From Nitrospiria bacterium (GTDB lineage Bacteria > Nitrospirota > CAKKRA01 > 9FT-COMBO-42-15), in the NCBI GenBank assembly GCA_919903585.1, contig CAKKST010000037.1:1-24412 (forward strand): DNA of 24,412 bases, given 5' to 3'. This document shows positions 6,369 to 11,926 of this stretch, piece by piece. The translations under genes were made by a program, and so were the position numbers. Under the pieces are notes generated by a model. It did not search any database, had not been told where the DNA came from, and saw only the letters and a list, made by a program, of their open reading frames with translations. How positions within the stretch are numbered: position 1 is the first letter of the stretch; every line of letters starts with the position of its first letter.

Positions 6369-7448
6369 ATGGGTATAGCATTTATTTTTCCGGGGCAGGG
6401 ATCCCAGTATGTAGGCATGGGAAACAACCTTTATGAGAGATTTGATAATGTAAAGAGGCTTTATGATAATGTTAATGGCATGCTGGGCTTTGATCTGAGA
6501 AAAATCTGCCATCATGGCCCTGCAGATGAGTTAAACAGGGATATTACTGCCCAGATAGCGGTATATGTAAATAATTATATTCATCTTGAGCTTCTTAAAG
6601 ACAGGGTCATGGGTCAAGAAAAAGAGGGGCAAGGATCAGGGGTCAGGGGTCATGATGAGGGTCAAGGGTCAAGGGTCAAGGGTCAGAAAGAGAAAAACCA
6701 ACTTGCCCCTTGCCCCCCCTGCTTACTACCCCCGATAGAACCATTCGAGGGCAGGCTTGCAGGGGCAGGCTTGCCCCTTGCCCCTATAATGGTTACTGGT
6801 TACAGCCTCGGTTTTTACTCTGCCCTTGTAGCAGGCGGTGCGATAGATTTTGCAACAGGCCTCGCAATAGTAAAAGAGGCTGCGAAATTGATGGAGGAGG
6901 AGATCGGCAATAAAAAAGGGGGCATGACAGCAATAATAGGGCTTTTGCTTGAGGATGTTAGGGCTATATGCAATGACGCTAAAAATGATGGAGATGTCTG
7001 GATTAGCAATATAAATGCTGCAAAACAGATAATTGTATCAGGGATAGATGCAGGTCTTAGGGTGGCAGAGAGGCTGGCGCTGGAAAGGGGCGCCTTGCAT
7101 ATTATTCCCCTTAATGTAGGCCTCCCTTTTCATACTCCATTAATGAAGAGGGCAGGGGAGCGGTTTTATGAATATCTTAGGACAGTAGATATTAAGGATT
7201 CAGAGATACCTGTTATTTCATATATGAATGGCCAGATTATTAAAGGCAAGGACGAGATAAGAAGGATATTGGCTGAGCAATTGTATAATCCTGTAATGTG
7301 GAAAGATACAATTCGGAAGATGATTAATAATGATATTGACACCTTTATAGAGGTTGGCCCTGAAAGGGCGATTTACAGAATGATTCAATGGATTGACAGA
7401 AAGGTGAAGGTTATGGCCACAGAGGACATTTTAATACAACCGAATTAA
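6369..7448 (+). CDS. FabD-like acyl-carrier-protein acyltransferase with a repeat-derived insertion
   Basis: FabD moves malonyl from CoA to acyl carrier protein. This protein has the family fold: FPGQGSQYVGMG at the start, the nucleophile Ser146 in GYSLGFYS, NAAKQIIVSG, and the catalytic His255 in LPFHTPLM. Two changes stand out. The conserved Arg that grips the malonyl carboxylate (E. coli Arg117, 25 residues after the Ser) aligns without gaps to Ala171. The usual GHSLGEY reads GYSLGFY. Loss of that Arg is typical of acyltransferases that use non-carboxylated acyl groups. The protein is 359 residues against about 309 in E. coli; the extra ~54 residues all lie before Ser146 and come from repeats at 6604-6786. 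AAGGAG lies about 14 nt before the ATG. FabG follows after a 147-nt gap filled by a repeat. Confidence 0.85.
   Translation: MGIAFIFPGQGSQYVGMGNNLYERFDNVKRLYDNVNGMLGFDLRKICHHGPADELNRDITAQIAVYVNNYIHLELLKDRVMGQEKEGQGSGVRGHDEGQGSRVKGQKEKNQLAPCPPCLLPPIEPFEGRLAGAGLPLAPIMVTGYSLGFYSALVAGGAIDFATGLAIVKEAAKLMEEEIGNKKGGMTAIIGLLLEDVRAICNDAKNDGDVWISNINAAKQIIVSGIDAGLRVAERLALERGALHIIPLNVGLPFHTPLMKRAGERFYEYLRTVDIKDSEIPVISYMNGQIIKGKDEIRRILAEQLYNPVMWKDTIRKMINNDIDTFIEVGPERAIYRMIQWIDRKVKVMATEDILIQPN
6604..6786 (+). repeat. In-frame repeat block in the FabD-like gene (GGGTCAN/GGGGCAA heptamers and their inverse)
   Basis: GGGTCAT and GGGTCAA occur at 6604-6617, then three GGGTCAA plus one GGGTCAG in tandem at 6659-6686. 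TTGCCCC-type inverse units appear near 6712-6720 and 6774-6786, with a palindromic AGGCTTGC/GGCTTGCCCC section in between. The block is open throughout and is translated as a Gly/Gln/Lys-rich and then Pro/Leu-rich segment of about 50 residues with no counterpart in ordinary FabD. Confidence 0.8.
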
Positions 7449-7470
7449 ATTGATATTGATGGAACAAGTT

Positions 7471-7570
7471 GTCATTCCAGCAGAGTTTTTGAGCGGAAAT
7501 CTATAAAAGGAATTAGATTCCAGTTTTCACGGGAAACCCTGGATTCCTGCTAAAAACACGCAGGAATGAC
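7471..7570. repeat. GTCATTCC...GGAATGAC inverted-repeat element (copy 1)
   Basis: GTCATTCCAGC begins at 7471 and GCAGGAATGAC ends at 7570. Each half also holds an inner inverse (GAGCGG-AAATC and GGATTCCTGC). It fills most of the FabD-FabG spacer. An ATG inside its right end (7566-7568) is in frame with fabG, so automatic start calling would extend FabG into the repeat. Confidence 0.8.
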
Positions 7571-7595
7571 CTGTTTAGTATTTGATGAGGTCTTT

Positions 7596-8339
7596 ATGAT
7601 ATTAAAAGATAAGGTTGCACTGGTTACAGGCGGCTCAAAGGGGATAGGCAGCGCTATCTGCTTTGCCTTTGCAAAGGAAGGTGCAAGGGTTATTGTTAAT
7701 TACAGCAGTGACATTAGCGCTGCAGAGGCGGTAGCAGATGAGATTAAAAAGGCAGGAGGAGAAGCTATTGCAATAAAGGCTGATGTTGCATCATCTGTAA
7801 ATGTAAAAGAAATGCTTGACCAGATTGTCAGGATTTATGGTAAAATAGACATCCTTGTAAACAATGCAGGTATTTTAAAGGATGGTTATCTGATGCTTAT
7901 GAAGGAGGAGGACTGGGACAGGGTAATAGCTACAAACCTGAAAGGCGTTTTTAACTGCTGCCGCGCTGCAGTAAGGCCAATGATTGCGCAGAAGAGCGGG
8001 AAGATAATCAATATTGTTTCACCCAGCGCTATAACAGGCAGGGCAGGCCAAACAAATTATTCAGCATCAAAAGGAGGTGTAATAAGCCTTACAAAATCCC
8101 TTGCGAGGGAGCTTGCAGGCTTTAATATAAATGTAAATGCTGTTTCGCCCGGTGTGACAGAAACAGAAATGTTGAAGGATGTGCCTCAAAAGGTACAGGA
8201 TGAGCTTATTGGGATGATTCCCATAGGGAGATTTGGCAGGGCTGATGAGGTTGCAGGGGCAGTAATATTCCTCGCCTCTGATGACGCCTCATACATAACA
8301 GGCCAGATAATCAGCGTAGACGGTGGAATAACTATATAG
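7596..8339 (+). CDS. fabG: 3-oxoacyl-ACP reductase (FabG, SDR family)
   Basis: An NADPH-dependent short-chain dehydrogenase of 247 residues that reduces 3-oxoacyl-ACP to 3-hydroxyacyl-ACP in the cytoplasm. The cofactor loop TGGSKGIG is near residues 11-18 and NNAG near 87-90. The catalytic Ser, Tyr and Lys lie in SPSAITGR and YSASKGG. The C-terminus ITGQIISVDGGI is typical of FabG. The start at 7596 was chosen because GAGG lies five bases upstream and the length then fits the family. The in-frame ATG at 7566 lies inside a repeat element and would add ten unrelated residues. The ACP gene follows after 16 nt. This copy probably serves the acyl module of this locus, since fabD-, ACP- and fabZ-like genes surround it, but a housekeeping role cannot be excluded. 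Confidence 0.9.
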   Translation: MILKDKVALVTGGSKGIGSAICFAFAKEGARVIVNYSSDISAAEAVADEIKKAGGEAIAIKADVASSVNVKEMLDQIVRIYGKIDILVNNAGILKDGYLMLMKEEDWDRVIATNLKGVFNCCRAAVRPMIAQKSGKIINIVSPSAITGRAGQTNYSASKGGVISLTKSLARELAGFNINVNAVSPGVTETEMLKDVPQKVQDELIGMIPIGRFGRADEVAGAVIFLASDDASYITGQIISVDGGITI

Positions 8340-8355
8340 AAAGGGGTGAATTTTT

Positions 8356-8628
8356 TTGTCAGAAACATTGGAGCAGGGTCTCAATGATAAGGTAAAGGAA
8401 CTTATCGTACGGAGACTGAAATTAACTATTGATCCTAATACTATTAAAGATGATGCTCCATTATTTGGAGAAGGGCTGGGACTTGATTCCATTGATGCCC
8501 TTGAGTTAGTGGTCGGTCTTGAACAGGAATTCGGTGTATCCATCCCTGATGAGGATGTGGGAAGGGAGGCATTTGCCTCTGTTAATGCCCTTGTGGCATA
8601 TGTCAGAAAGATAAAGGGCAACGGATAA
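8356..8628 (+). CDS. Acyl carrier protein
   Basis: A 90-residue acidic four-helix carrier that holds growing acyl chains on a 4'-phosphopantetheine arm. The attachment serine is Ser45 in GLGLDSIDALEL. The sequence around it and the C-terminal ASVNALVAYVRK are closer to carriers of specialised lipid or polyketide loci than to housekeeping AcpP, where DSLDTVE is usual. The start is TTG at 8356, supported by AAGGGGTGA seven bases upstream; there is no ATG nearby in frame. The hotdog gene starts 13 nt after the stop. It is probably the shared carrier for the FabD-, FabG- and FabZ-like proteins on either side. Confidence 0.92.
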   Translation: MSETLEQGLNDKVKELIVRRLKLTIDPNTIKDDAPLFGEGLGLDSIDALELVVGLEQEFGVSIPDEDVGREAFASVNALVAYVRKIKGNG

Positions 8629-8641
8629 AAAGAAGGCAGTT

Positions 8642-9166
8642 ATGAGTGAGGGGATAGCCAAAATGGGGGTTCAGGAAATATATAAAATCCTCCCCCATCG
8701 TTATCCCTTTTTATTTGTGGATAAAATTTTAGATTTGATGCCTGGTAAAAGCGGCATGGGTATAAAGGAGATTACTTATAATGAGCACATGCTTCTTTCT
8801 TCCCCTGTGCTTCTTATAGAGGCAATGGCACAGGTTGCGGGTGTTATATTAGCTTACCCCTTACTGGGGTTGGGGGATTCTTTGGGAGGTGAGAGGGGAT
8901 TAAAAAGGGGAGGGGGGGATTATGCCGGCTATCTTATTGAGGTAAAGGATATTGCTTTTTCAGGGGATGTCAGCGCTGGGGATAGGCTTATTCTCAACCT
9001 TGCCCTCATACAGAAATTTGGGAATCTCTTTAGATTTGATGGAAGGGCAATTGTTGGGGATAAGGTGGTGATAAAGGGTGAACTTTCTATAGCAGTTGTA
9101 AAGACAGCAAAATCCCCCCCTCCCCCCGATAATCCCCCCTTGCCCCCCTTTACTAAAGGGGGGTGA
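8642..9166 (+). CDS. FabZ-like hotdog protein lacking the GHFP catalytic motif
   Basis: The N-terminal half matches 3-hydroxyacyl-ACP dehydratase FabZ: ILPHRYPFLFVDKILDL at residues 16-32 and IEAMAQVAGVILAY near 59-72, keeping the Glu that is catalytic in FabZ (Glu60). Where FabZ has NEPFFQGHFPGxPxxPG, this protein reads NEHMLLSSP, about eight residues shorter and without the active-site His of GHFP. His49 is close by but not aligned. It may be a diverged dehydratase, a thioesterase-like hotdog, or a non-catalytic partner. Two segments come from repeats: residues about 73-93 (PLLGLGDSLGGERGLKRGGG) and the C-terminus (SPPPPDNPPLPPFTKGG), including the stop codon. It lies 13 nt after the ACP gene and 7 nt before the methyltransferase gene. 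Confidence 0.8.
   Translation: MSEGIAKMGVQEIYKILPHRYPFLFVDKILDLMPGKSGMGIKEITYNEHMLLSSPVLLIEAMAQVAGVILAYPLLGLGDSLGGERGLKRGGGDYAGYLIEVKDIAFSGDVSAGDRLILNLALIQKFGNLFRFDGRAIVGDKVVIKGELSIAVVKTAKSPPPPDNPPLPPFTKGG
8856..8922 (+). repeat. G-rich repeat segment translated inside the hotdog gene
   Basis: ACCCC-TTACT-GGGGT (8856-8870) is followed by GGGGGATT, GAGAGGGGATT and GGGGAGGGGGGGATT tracts. These resemble the C/G repeats at 2341-2412 and 9131-9175. It is read in frame as about 21 residues between two family-conserved hotdog strands, where E. coli FabZ has about 12. Confidence 0.6.
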
Positions 9167-9175
9167 GGGGGGATT
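9131..9175. repeat. 45-nt C/G hairpin spanning the hotdog stop and the methyltransferase start
   Basis: The arms 9131-9152 and 9154-9175 pair at 20 of 22 positions around a single C (AATCCCCCC...CCCCCCTTTA against TAAAGGGGGG...GGGGGGATT). The stop TGA of the hotdog gene (9164-9166), the GAGGGGGG that is the only Shine-Dalgarno candidate for the next gene, and the first two bases of its TTG start (9174) all lie within the right arm. Further C-tracts extend it leftward to about 9113. Confidence 0.85.
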
Positions 9176-9977
9176 GAAGATAACAAGCAGGGCAAATCCA
9201 CTTATAAAATCCTTACATCTTTTAAAAGGCCGTGAGAAAAGAAGGGAATCAGACCTGTTCATATGTGAAGGGCTGAAGCTTGTTGTGGAGGCAGTAAAGT
9301 GTGGCAGCGAGATAAGGAATATTCTTATATCTCCAAGATTTAATGAATCAAAGATAAAGGGGGTAATTCTTGACAGGATTGATGGCCTTAATGTAAATGT
9401 TATAAATACTACGGATTCAGTGCTGGACTATCTCTCAGACACAGCAACCCATCAGGGGATTATTGCTGTTGTAAAAAAGAGGTTCTGGAGGGAAGACGAT
9501 TTATTTAAAGGGGATTACGGAATAATAATATTCTTATATATGCTTCAGGATCCCGGAAATCTCGGCACAATAATACGGGCGGCAGAGGCAGGCGGTGTCA
9601 AAGGGATTGTTCTGGCAAAGGGGACTGTTGACCTTTATAATCCAAAGGTAGTCAGGGCATCAATGGGCTCAATATTCAGGATGCCAATTATAAGGATAGA
9701 CAGTGCGGTTGATTTTATAAAGAAGGTAAAGGGGCTGGGGTACAGGTGCGTCGGCCTCTTTCCATCAGGAAAGAATGAATATTTTAGGGAAGACCTTACA
9801 GGGCCGATTGTGCTTGCCTTTGGTCAGGAAGGATCAGGCCTGCCAGATGACATTGGCAGATTGATGGATGTAAAAATAAATATCCCTATGACAGGAAGTG
9901 TAGAATCCCTAAATGTTGCAGTCTCTGCGGCTATTATGATATATGAAGGATTCAGGCAGAGGATGGCAAAGGGATAG
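9174..9977 (+). CDS. SpoU/TrmH-family RNA 2'-O-methyltransferase
   Basis: A 267-residue SPOUT methyltransferase that places a 2'-O-methyl group on rRNA or tRNA using SAM. Residues 1 to about 100 form the L30e-like substrate-binding domain (ITSRANPLIKSLHLLKGREKR, FICEGLKLV). The knotted SPOUT domain carries motif 1 DPGNLGTIIRAAEAGG, motif 2 LAFGQEGSGLPDD and motif 3 IPMTGSVESLNVAVSAAI. It resembles RlmB and YsgA-type enzymes; the modified nucleotide is not known. The start is TTG at 9174, directly after the GAGGGGGG of a repeat hairpin. The N-terminal KITSRANPLIKSL is already family-like, so a later start is unlikely. It lies four bases ahead of the YjbQ-family start and seven after the hotdog gene, and is probably a housekeeping gene at the end of the same transcript. 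Confidence 0.9.
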   Translation: MKITSRANPLIKSLHLLKGREKRRESDLFICEGLKLVVEAVKCGSEIRNILISPRFNESKIKGVILDRIDGLNVNVINTTDSVLDYLSDTATHQGIIAVVKKRFWREDDLFKGDYGIIIFLYMLQDPGNLGTIIRAAEAGGVKGIVLAKGTVDLYNPKVVRASMGSIFRMPIIRIDSAVDFIKKVKGLGYRCVGLFPSGKNEYFREDLTGPIVLAFGQEGSGLPDDIGRLMDVKINIPMTGSVESLNVAVSAAIMIYEGFRQRMAKG

Positions 9978-9981
9978 AAAT

Positions 9982-10380
9982 ATGCCGGTGAGCATAGATA
10001 TTAAAACAAAATCTCAGATTGAGTTTATTGATATAACATCTAACATACAGCAAGCTGTAGACAGATCGGGTATCAAAGAAGGGGTCTGCTATGTGTATGT
10101 ACCGCATACAACTGCAGCAGTAACAATTAATGAAAATGCAGACCCTGATGTTATCAGGGATATTATAACAAGGCTGAATGAGATTGTGCCCTTAGATGGC
10201 AATTACAGACATGCAGAGGGAAATTCTGCTGCACATATAAAGGCGAGTATTGTTGGTTCTTCTGAGACAATTTTTATTGAGGCTGGGAGGCTTGTCCTCG
10301 GTACATGGCAGTCTATATTCTTCTGTGAATTTGATGGCCCGCGAAGCCGCAGGGCGATGGTGAAGATTGTTTCTGGCTAA
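9982..10380 (+). CDS. YjbQ / UPF0047 family protein
   Basis: A 132-residue protein of the conserved YjbQ family, which forms trimers. Some members show weak thiamine phosphate synthase activity; the physiological role is unsettled. Family signatures are YVPHTTAAVTINENADPDV near residue 45, HAEGNSAAHIKASIVGSSE near 85, and LGTWQSIFFCEFDGPRSRR at the C-terminus. The start at ATG 9982 is preferred because AAAGGGA lies about seven bases upstream and family members begin close to this point. An in-frame ATG at 9943 lies within the methyltransferase gene and would add 13 unrelated residues. It follows the methyltransferase by four bases. Confidence 0.9.
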   Translation: MPVSIDIKTKSQIEFIDITSNIQQAVDRSGIKEGVCYVYVPHTTAAVTINENADPDVIRDIITRLNEIVPLDGNYRHAEGNSAAHIKASIVGSSETIFIEAGRLVLGTWQSIFFCEFDGPRSRRAMVKIVSG

Positions 10381-10422
10381 AAATTAAATAAAAAAAGTAG
10401 ACAAAGTGTAAGGAGGTGATTT

Positions 10423-10524
10423 ATGGGAAGCGTAGTAAAAAAGAGAAGGAAGAAGATGAGTAAGCATAAGCACAAGAAGCTGTTGAAAAAGTCAAGATGG
10501 GAAAGAAGAAAACGCGGCAAGTAA
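10423..10524 (+). CDS. Small basic ribosomal protein, bS22/mS38 (AURKAIP1/COX24) type, 33 residues
   Basis: The peptide begins MGSVVKKRRKKMSKHKHKK and ends SRWERRKRGK. It is close in length and sequence to the 33-residue mycobacterial protein named bS22 in ribosome structures, which is related to mitochondrial mS38 (AURKAIP1) and yeast Cox24. About two thirds of the residues are Lys, Arg or His, which fits binding to 16S rRNA in the small subunit. AAGGAGGTGAT (10410-10420) is an almost full anti-Shine-Dalgarno match and suggests very strong translation. It lies 42 nt after the YjbQ-family gene. It is too short for most gene finders. Another member of the family is called rpsV/sra in E. coli naming, so no symbol is given. 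Confidence 0.88.
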   Translation: MGSVVKKRRKKMSKHKHKKLLKKSRWERRKRGK

Positions 10525-10548
10525 TCTCCTTTTGGATAAGTCCCTTGC

Positions 10549-10603
10549 CTGCCTCTACCTGTCCCTGCCTGTCACAGACAGGGGTAGACAGGGACAGACA
10601 GGG
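10549..10603. repeat. Inverted repeat between convergent genes
   Basis: CCTGTC (10568-10573), ACA, and GACAGG (10577-10582) form the tip. The stem continues beyond a bulge, with CTGTCCCTG on the left and CAGGGACAG on the right. It lies between the plus-strand bS22-type gene and the minus-strand RNase H-like gene, where a two-way transcription end is expected. It has no T-run on either side, so a terminator role is only possible. Confidence 0.5.
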
Positions 10604-10627
10604 ATGTTTGGGGAGGGAAAAGAGCGT

Positions 10628-11005
10628 TTAACCAGCAAGCGCCACCTCTTCTTCTATTGGCTCAAGGTATTCTACCTTTACCTCCTTGAATCCCATTATC
10701 AATTTTTTCACCTGATCCTGCATTGGTTTCAAGAGTTTATTTTTAATTCTCTTGCTATTAAATAAATCAACGACTTCCTTATTATCAAATATAAACCTTA
10801 CCCTCTCTGCCTGCAAAGTATAGGCATTGAACAGGCCATGAATAAATGCCTCGTATTCTGCCTCCATCCTGTCCTTTGCATCAATAGTTTCATTGATGTA
10901 TCTGAGGAGCCTTAGGTTATCTTCGTCTTTTATCCTAATCTTTACGATTGCTTTACCCGCCCTGTTTTCCCACCCACTTGCATAGATCAAGAGATTCTTA
11001 CTCAT
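10628..11005 (-). CDS. RNase H-like (RVT_3-type) small protein with incomplete active site
   Basis: 125 residues, cytoplasmic, with no membrane segments. The segment EAEYEAFIHGLFNAYTLQA, then VRFIFDNKEVVDLFNSKRIKNKLLKPMQDQVKKLI, follows the pattern of bacterial RNase HI-like (reverse-transcriptase-associated, RVT_3) proteins: Glu in AEYEA, Asp in the DNxxVV strand, then the K-N-xx-L-K-P helix. The first catalytic Asp (DGx at the start of strand 1) is replaced by YASGW, and no C-terminal Asp pair is visible. The fold may be kept for nucleic acid binding without cleavage. The start has AAAGGAGG close upstream. It stands alone, between a convergent gene and a repeat. The assignment rests on pattern only and could be wrong. 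Confidence 0.55.
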   Translation of the reverse strand: MSKNLLIYASGWENRAGKAIVKIRIKDEDNLRLLRYINETIDAKDRMEAEYEAFIHGLFNAYTLQAERVRFIFDNKEVVDLFNSKRIKNKLLKPMQDQVKKLIMGFKEVKVEYLEPIEEEVALAG

Positions 11006-11026
11006 GGGTGCCTCCTTTTTTTAAAT

Positions 11027-11107
11027 GATTACACAGATTCTTAAAAGCGATTACACAGATTTAAACCTCCTTATCTGTGTAATCTGTTTCTTGTAATCTG
11101 TGTAATC
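11027..11107. repeat. Inverted 13-mer repeat array (GATTACACAGATT)
   Basis: Two copies of GATTACACAGATT (11027-11039, 11049-11061) are followed by two inverted copies, ATCTGTGTAATC (11073-11084, one base short) and AATCTGTGTAATC (11095-11107). They form a long hairpin in the spacer upstream of the RNase H-like gene and after the single-domain regulator. The same 13-mer flanks the nested element at 20001-20212. Confidence 0.8.
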
Positions 11108-11139
11108 AAGGCATCACTTTTGTGAACGCCTATTATGTT

Positions 11140-11529
11140 TTATGCAGCTTCCTGAGGTTTAAGCGCCCTTTTAATACTTAATCTTAATTCTGACATCTTG
11201 ATAGGTTTGGTTAGATAATCATAGATACCCATATTCATTAATTCAAGGTAGGACTCTACATCCCCAAAGGCTGTAAGGACAATTATTTTGGAATTTGGTC
11301 TTTTTGTCTTGATTTTGTAAATGAGTTCAGCCCCTTTTGGCTCGGGCATATTTTTGTCTGTTAATATCAGATCATAGGGACTCGCCTCAACCTTCTCCAT
11401 GGCCTCTGAGGGATCCCCTGCCATTTCAATCTCATAACCATCTTCTTTCAGGGCGTCATGAAGGAGGCTAAGAAACTCTCTATCATCATCCACTGCTAAT
11501 ATATGTATCCTCTCTCTCTTTTCGGTCAT
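11140..11529 (-). CDS. Single-domain response regulator (CheY-like receiver)
   Basis: 129 residues forming one receiver domain. The acidic pocket is VDDD at 13-16, the phospho-acceptor is Asp58 in LILTDKNMP, the switch Thr is Thr86 in IVLTAFG, and the conserved Lys is Lys108 in LTKPI. No output domain follows, so it probably acts by protein contact or as a phosphate shuttle. It lies 397 nt downstream of glgA, separated by a repeat-bearing spacer, and no histidine kinase is adjacent; the nearest is the GAF kinase at 21647-22915. Its sequence is most like receivers of NtrC-type regulators. Its partner is unknown. Confidence 0.88.
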   Translation of the reverse strand: MTEKRERIHILAVDDDREFLSLLHDALKEDGYEIEMAGDPSEAMEKVEASPYDLILTDKNMPEPKGAELIYKIKTKRPNSKIIVLTAFGDVESYLELMNMGIYDYLTKPIKMSELRLSIKRALKPQEAA

Positions 11530-11547
11530 TATTTAGCCCTTAATAAG

Positions 11548-11682
11548 CTGAGGCTCTTGCAAAAGTCCCAATTCTGTCATTCCCGCAGAGTTTCTGAGCG
11601 GGAATCTGGTTCTAAGTGCTTGAAAAACCATATCCCCGATAAAAGCATTCGGGGATGACAAACAGTTTTGCAAGAGCCTCAG
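11548..11682. mobile_element. Element with perfect 17-bp terminal inverted repeats around a GTCATTCC core (copy 2)
   Basis: CTGAGGCTCTTGCAAAA (11548-11564) is matched exactly by its reverse complement at 11666-11682. Inside, at 11576-11659, is a GTCATTCCCGC...GGGGATGAC repeat of the common family in this window. The design, outer unique inverted repeats around a shared hairpin core, is like the element at 2302-2464. It has no coding capacity. Confidence 0.75.
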
Positions 11683-11926
11683 TTGTAAAAAACAATTATA
11701 CATTTAATTTATATAAGCAAAATATATACCAATCTAAAGGTATTTAATAACCCATTGATTTTTTAGTGTTTTAAGCTCTTAGATGATTGCCCTTGTGGAT
11801 TAGCGATAGGGAATCTTGTGACAAAGATGTTAACAAGCTGTGGATTGTTAAGTTGAATCTTTAATATTATCTTTATCTTTCAAGAAGATATGTTTTAATG
11901 ACAGATTTGTCACTCATTGACAAAAT
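11683..11926. other. AT-rich spacer between glgA and the single-domain regulator
   Basis: No gene is evident here. A short inverted repeat TGACA-GATT-TGTCA (11899-11912) lies 14 nt beyond the glgA stop and could mark its transcript end, but the 5-bp stem is weak. Two TGTGGATT words (near 11794 and 11842) loosely resemble DnaA boxes but are isolated. A promoter for the regulator gene probably lies here; no -35/-10 or -24/-12 pair is convincing. Confidence 0.4.

Noticed and set aside
7566..7595. Upstream in-frame ATG for fabG
   Set aside because: It lies inside the right end of a GTCATTCC element, and the ten extra residues match no FabG N-terminus; ATG 7596 has GAGG at proper distance.
10549..10603. 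Strong bidirectional terminator
   Set aside because: The inverted repeat is bulged and has no T-run on either side; kept only as a repeat.
11780..11860. Possible DnaA-box cluster or origin
   Set aside because: Only two imperfect TGTGGATT words, no repeated unwinding unit and no replication genes nearby.
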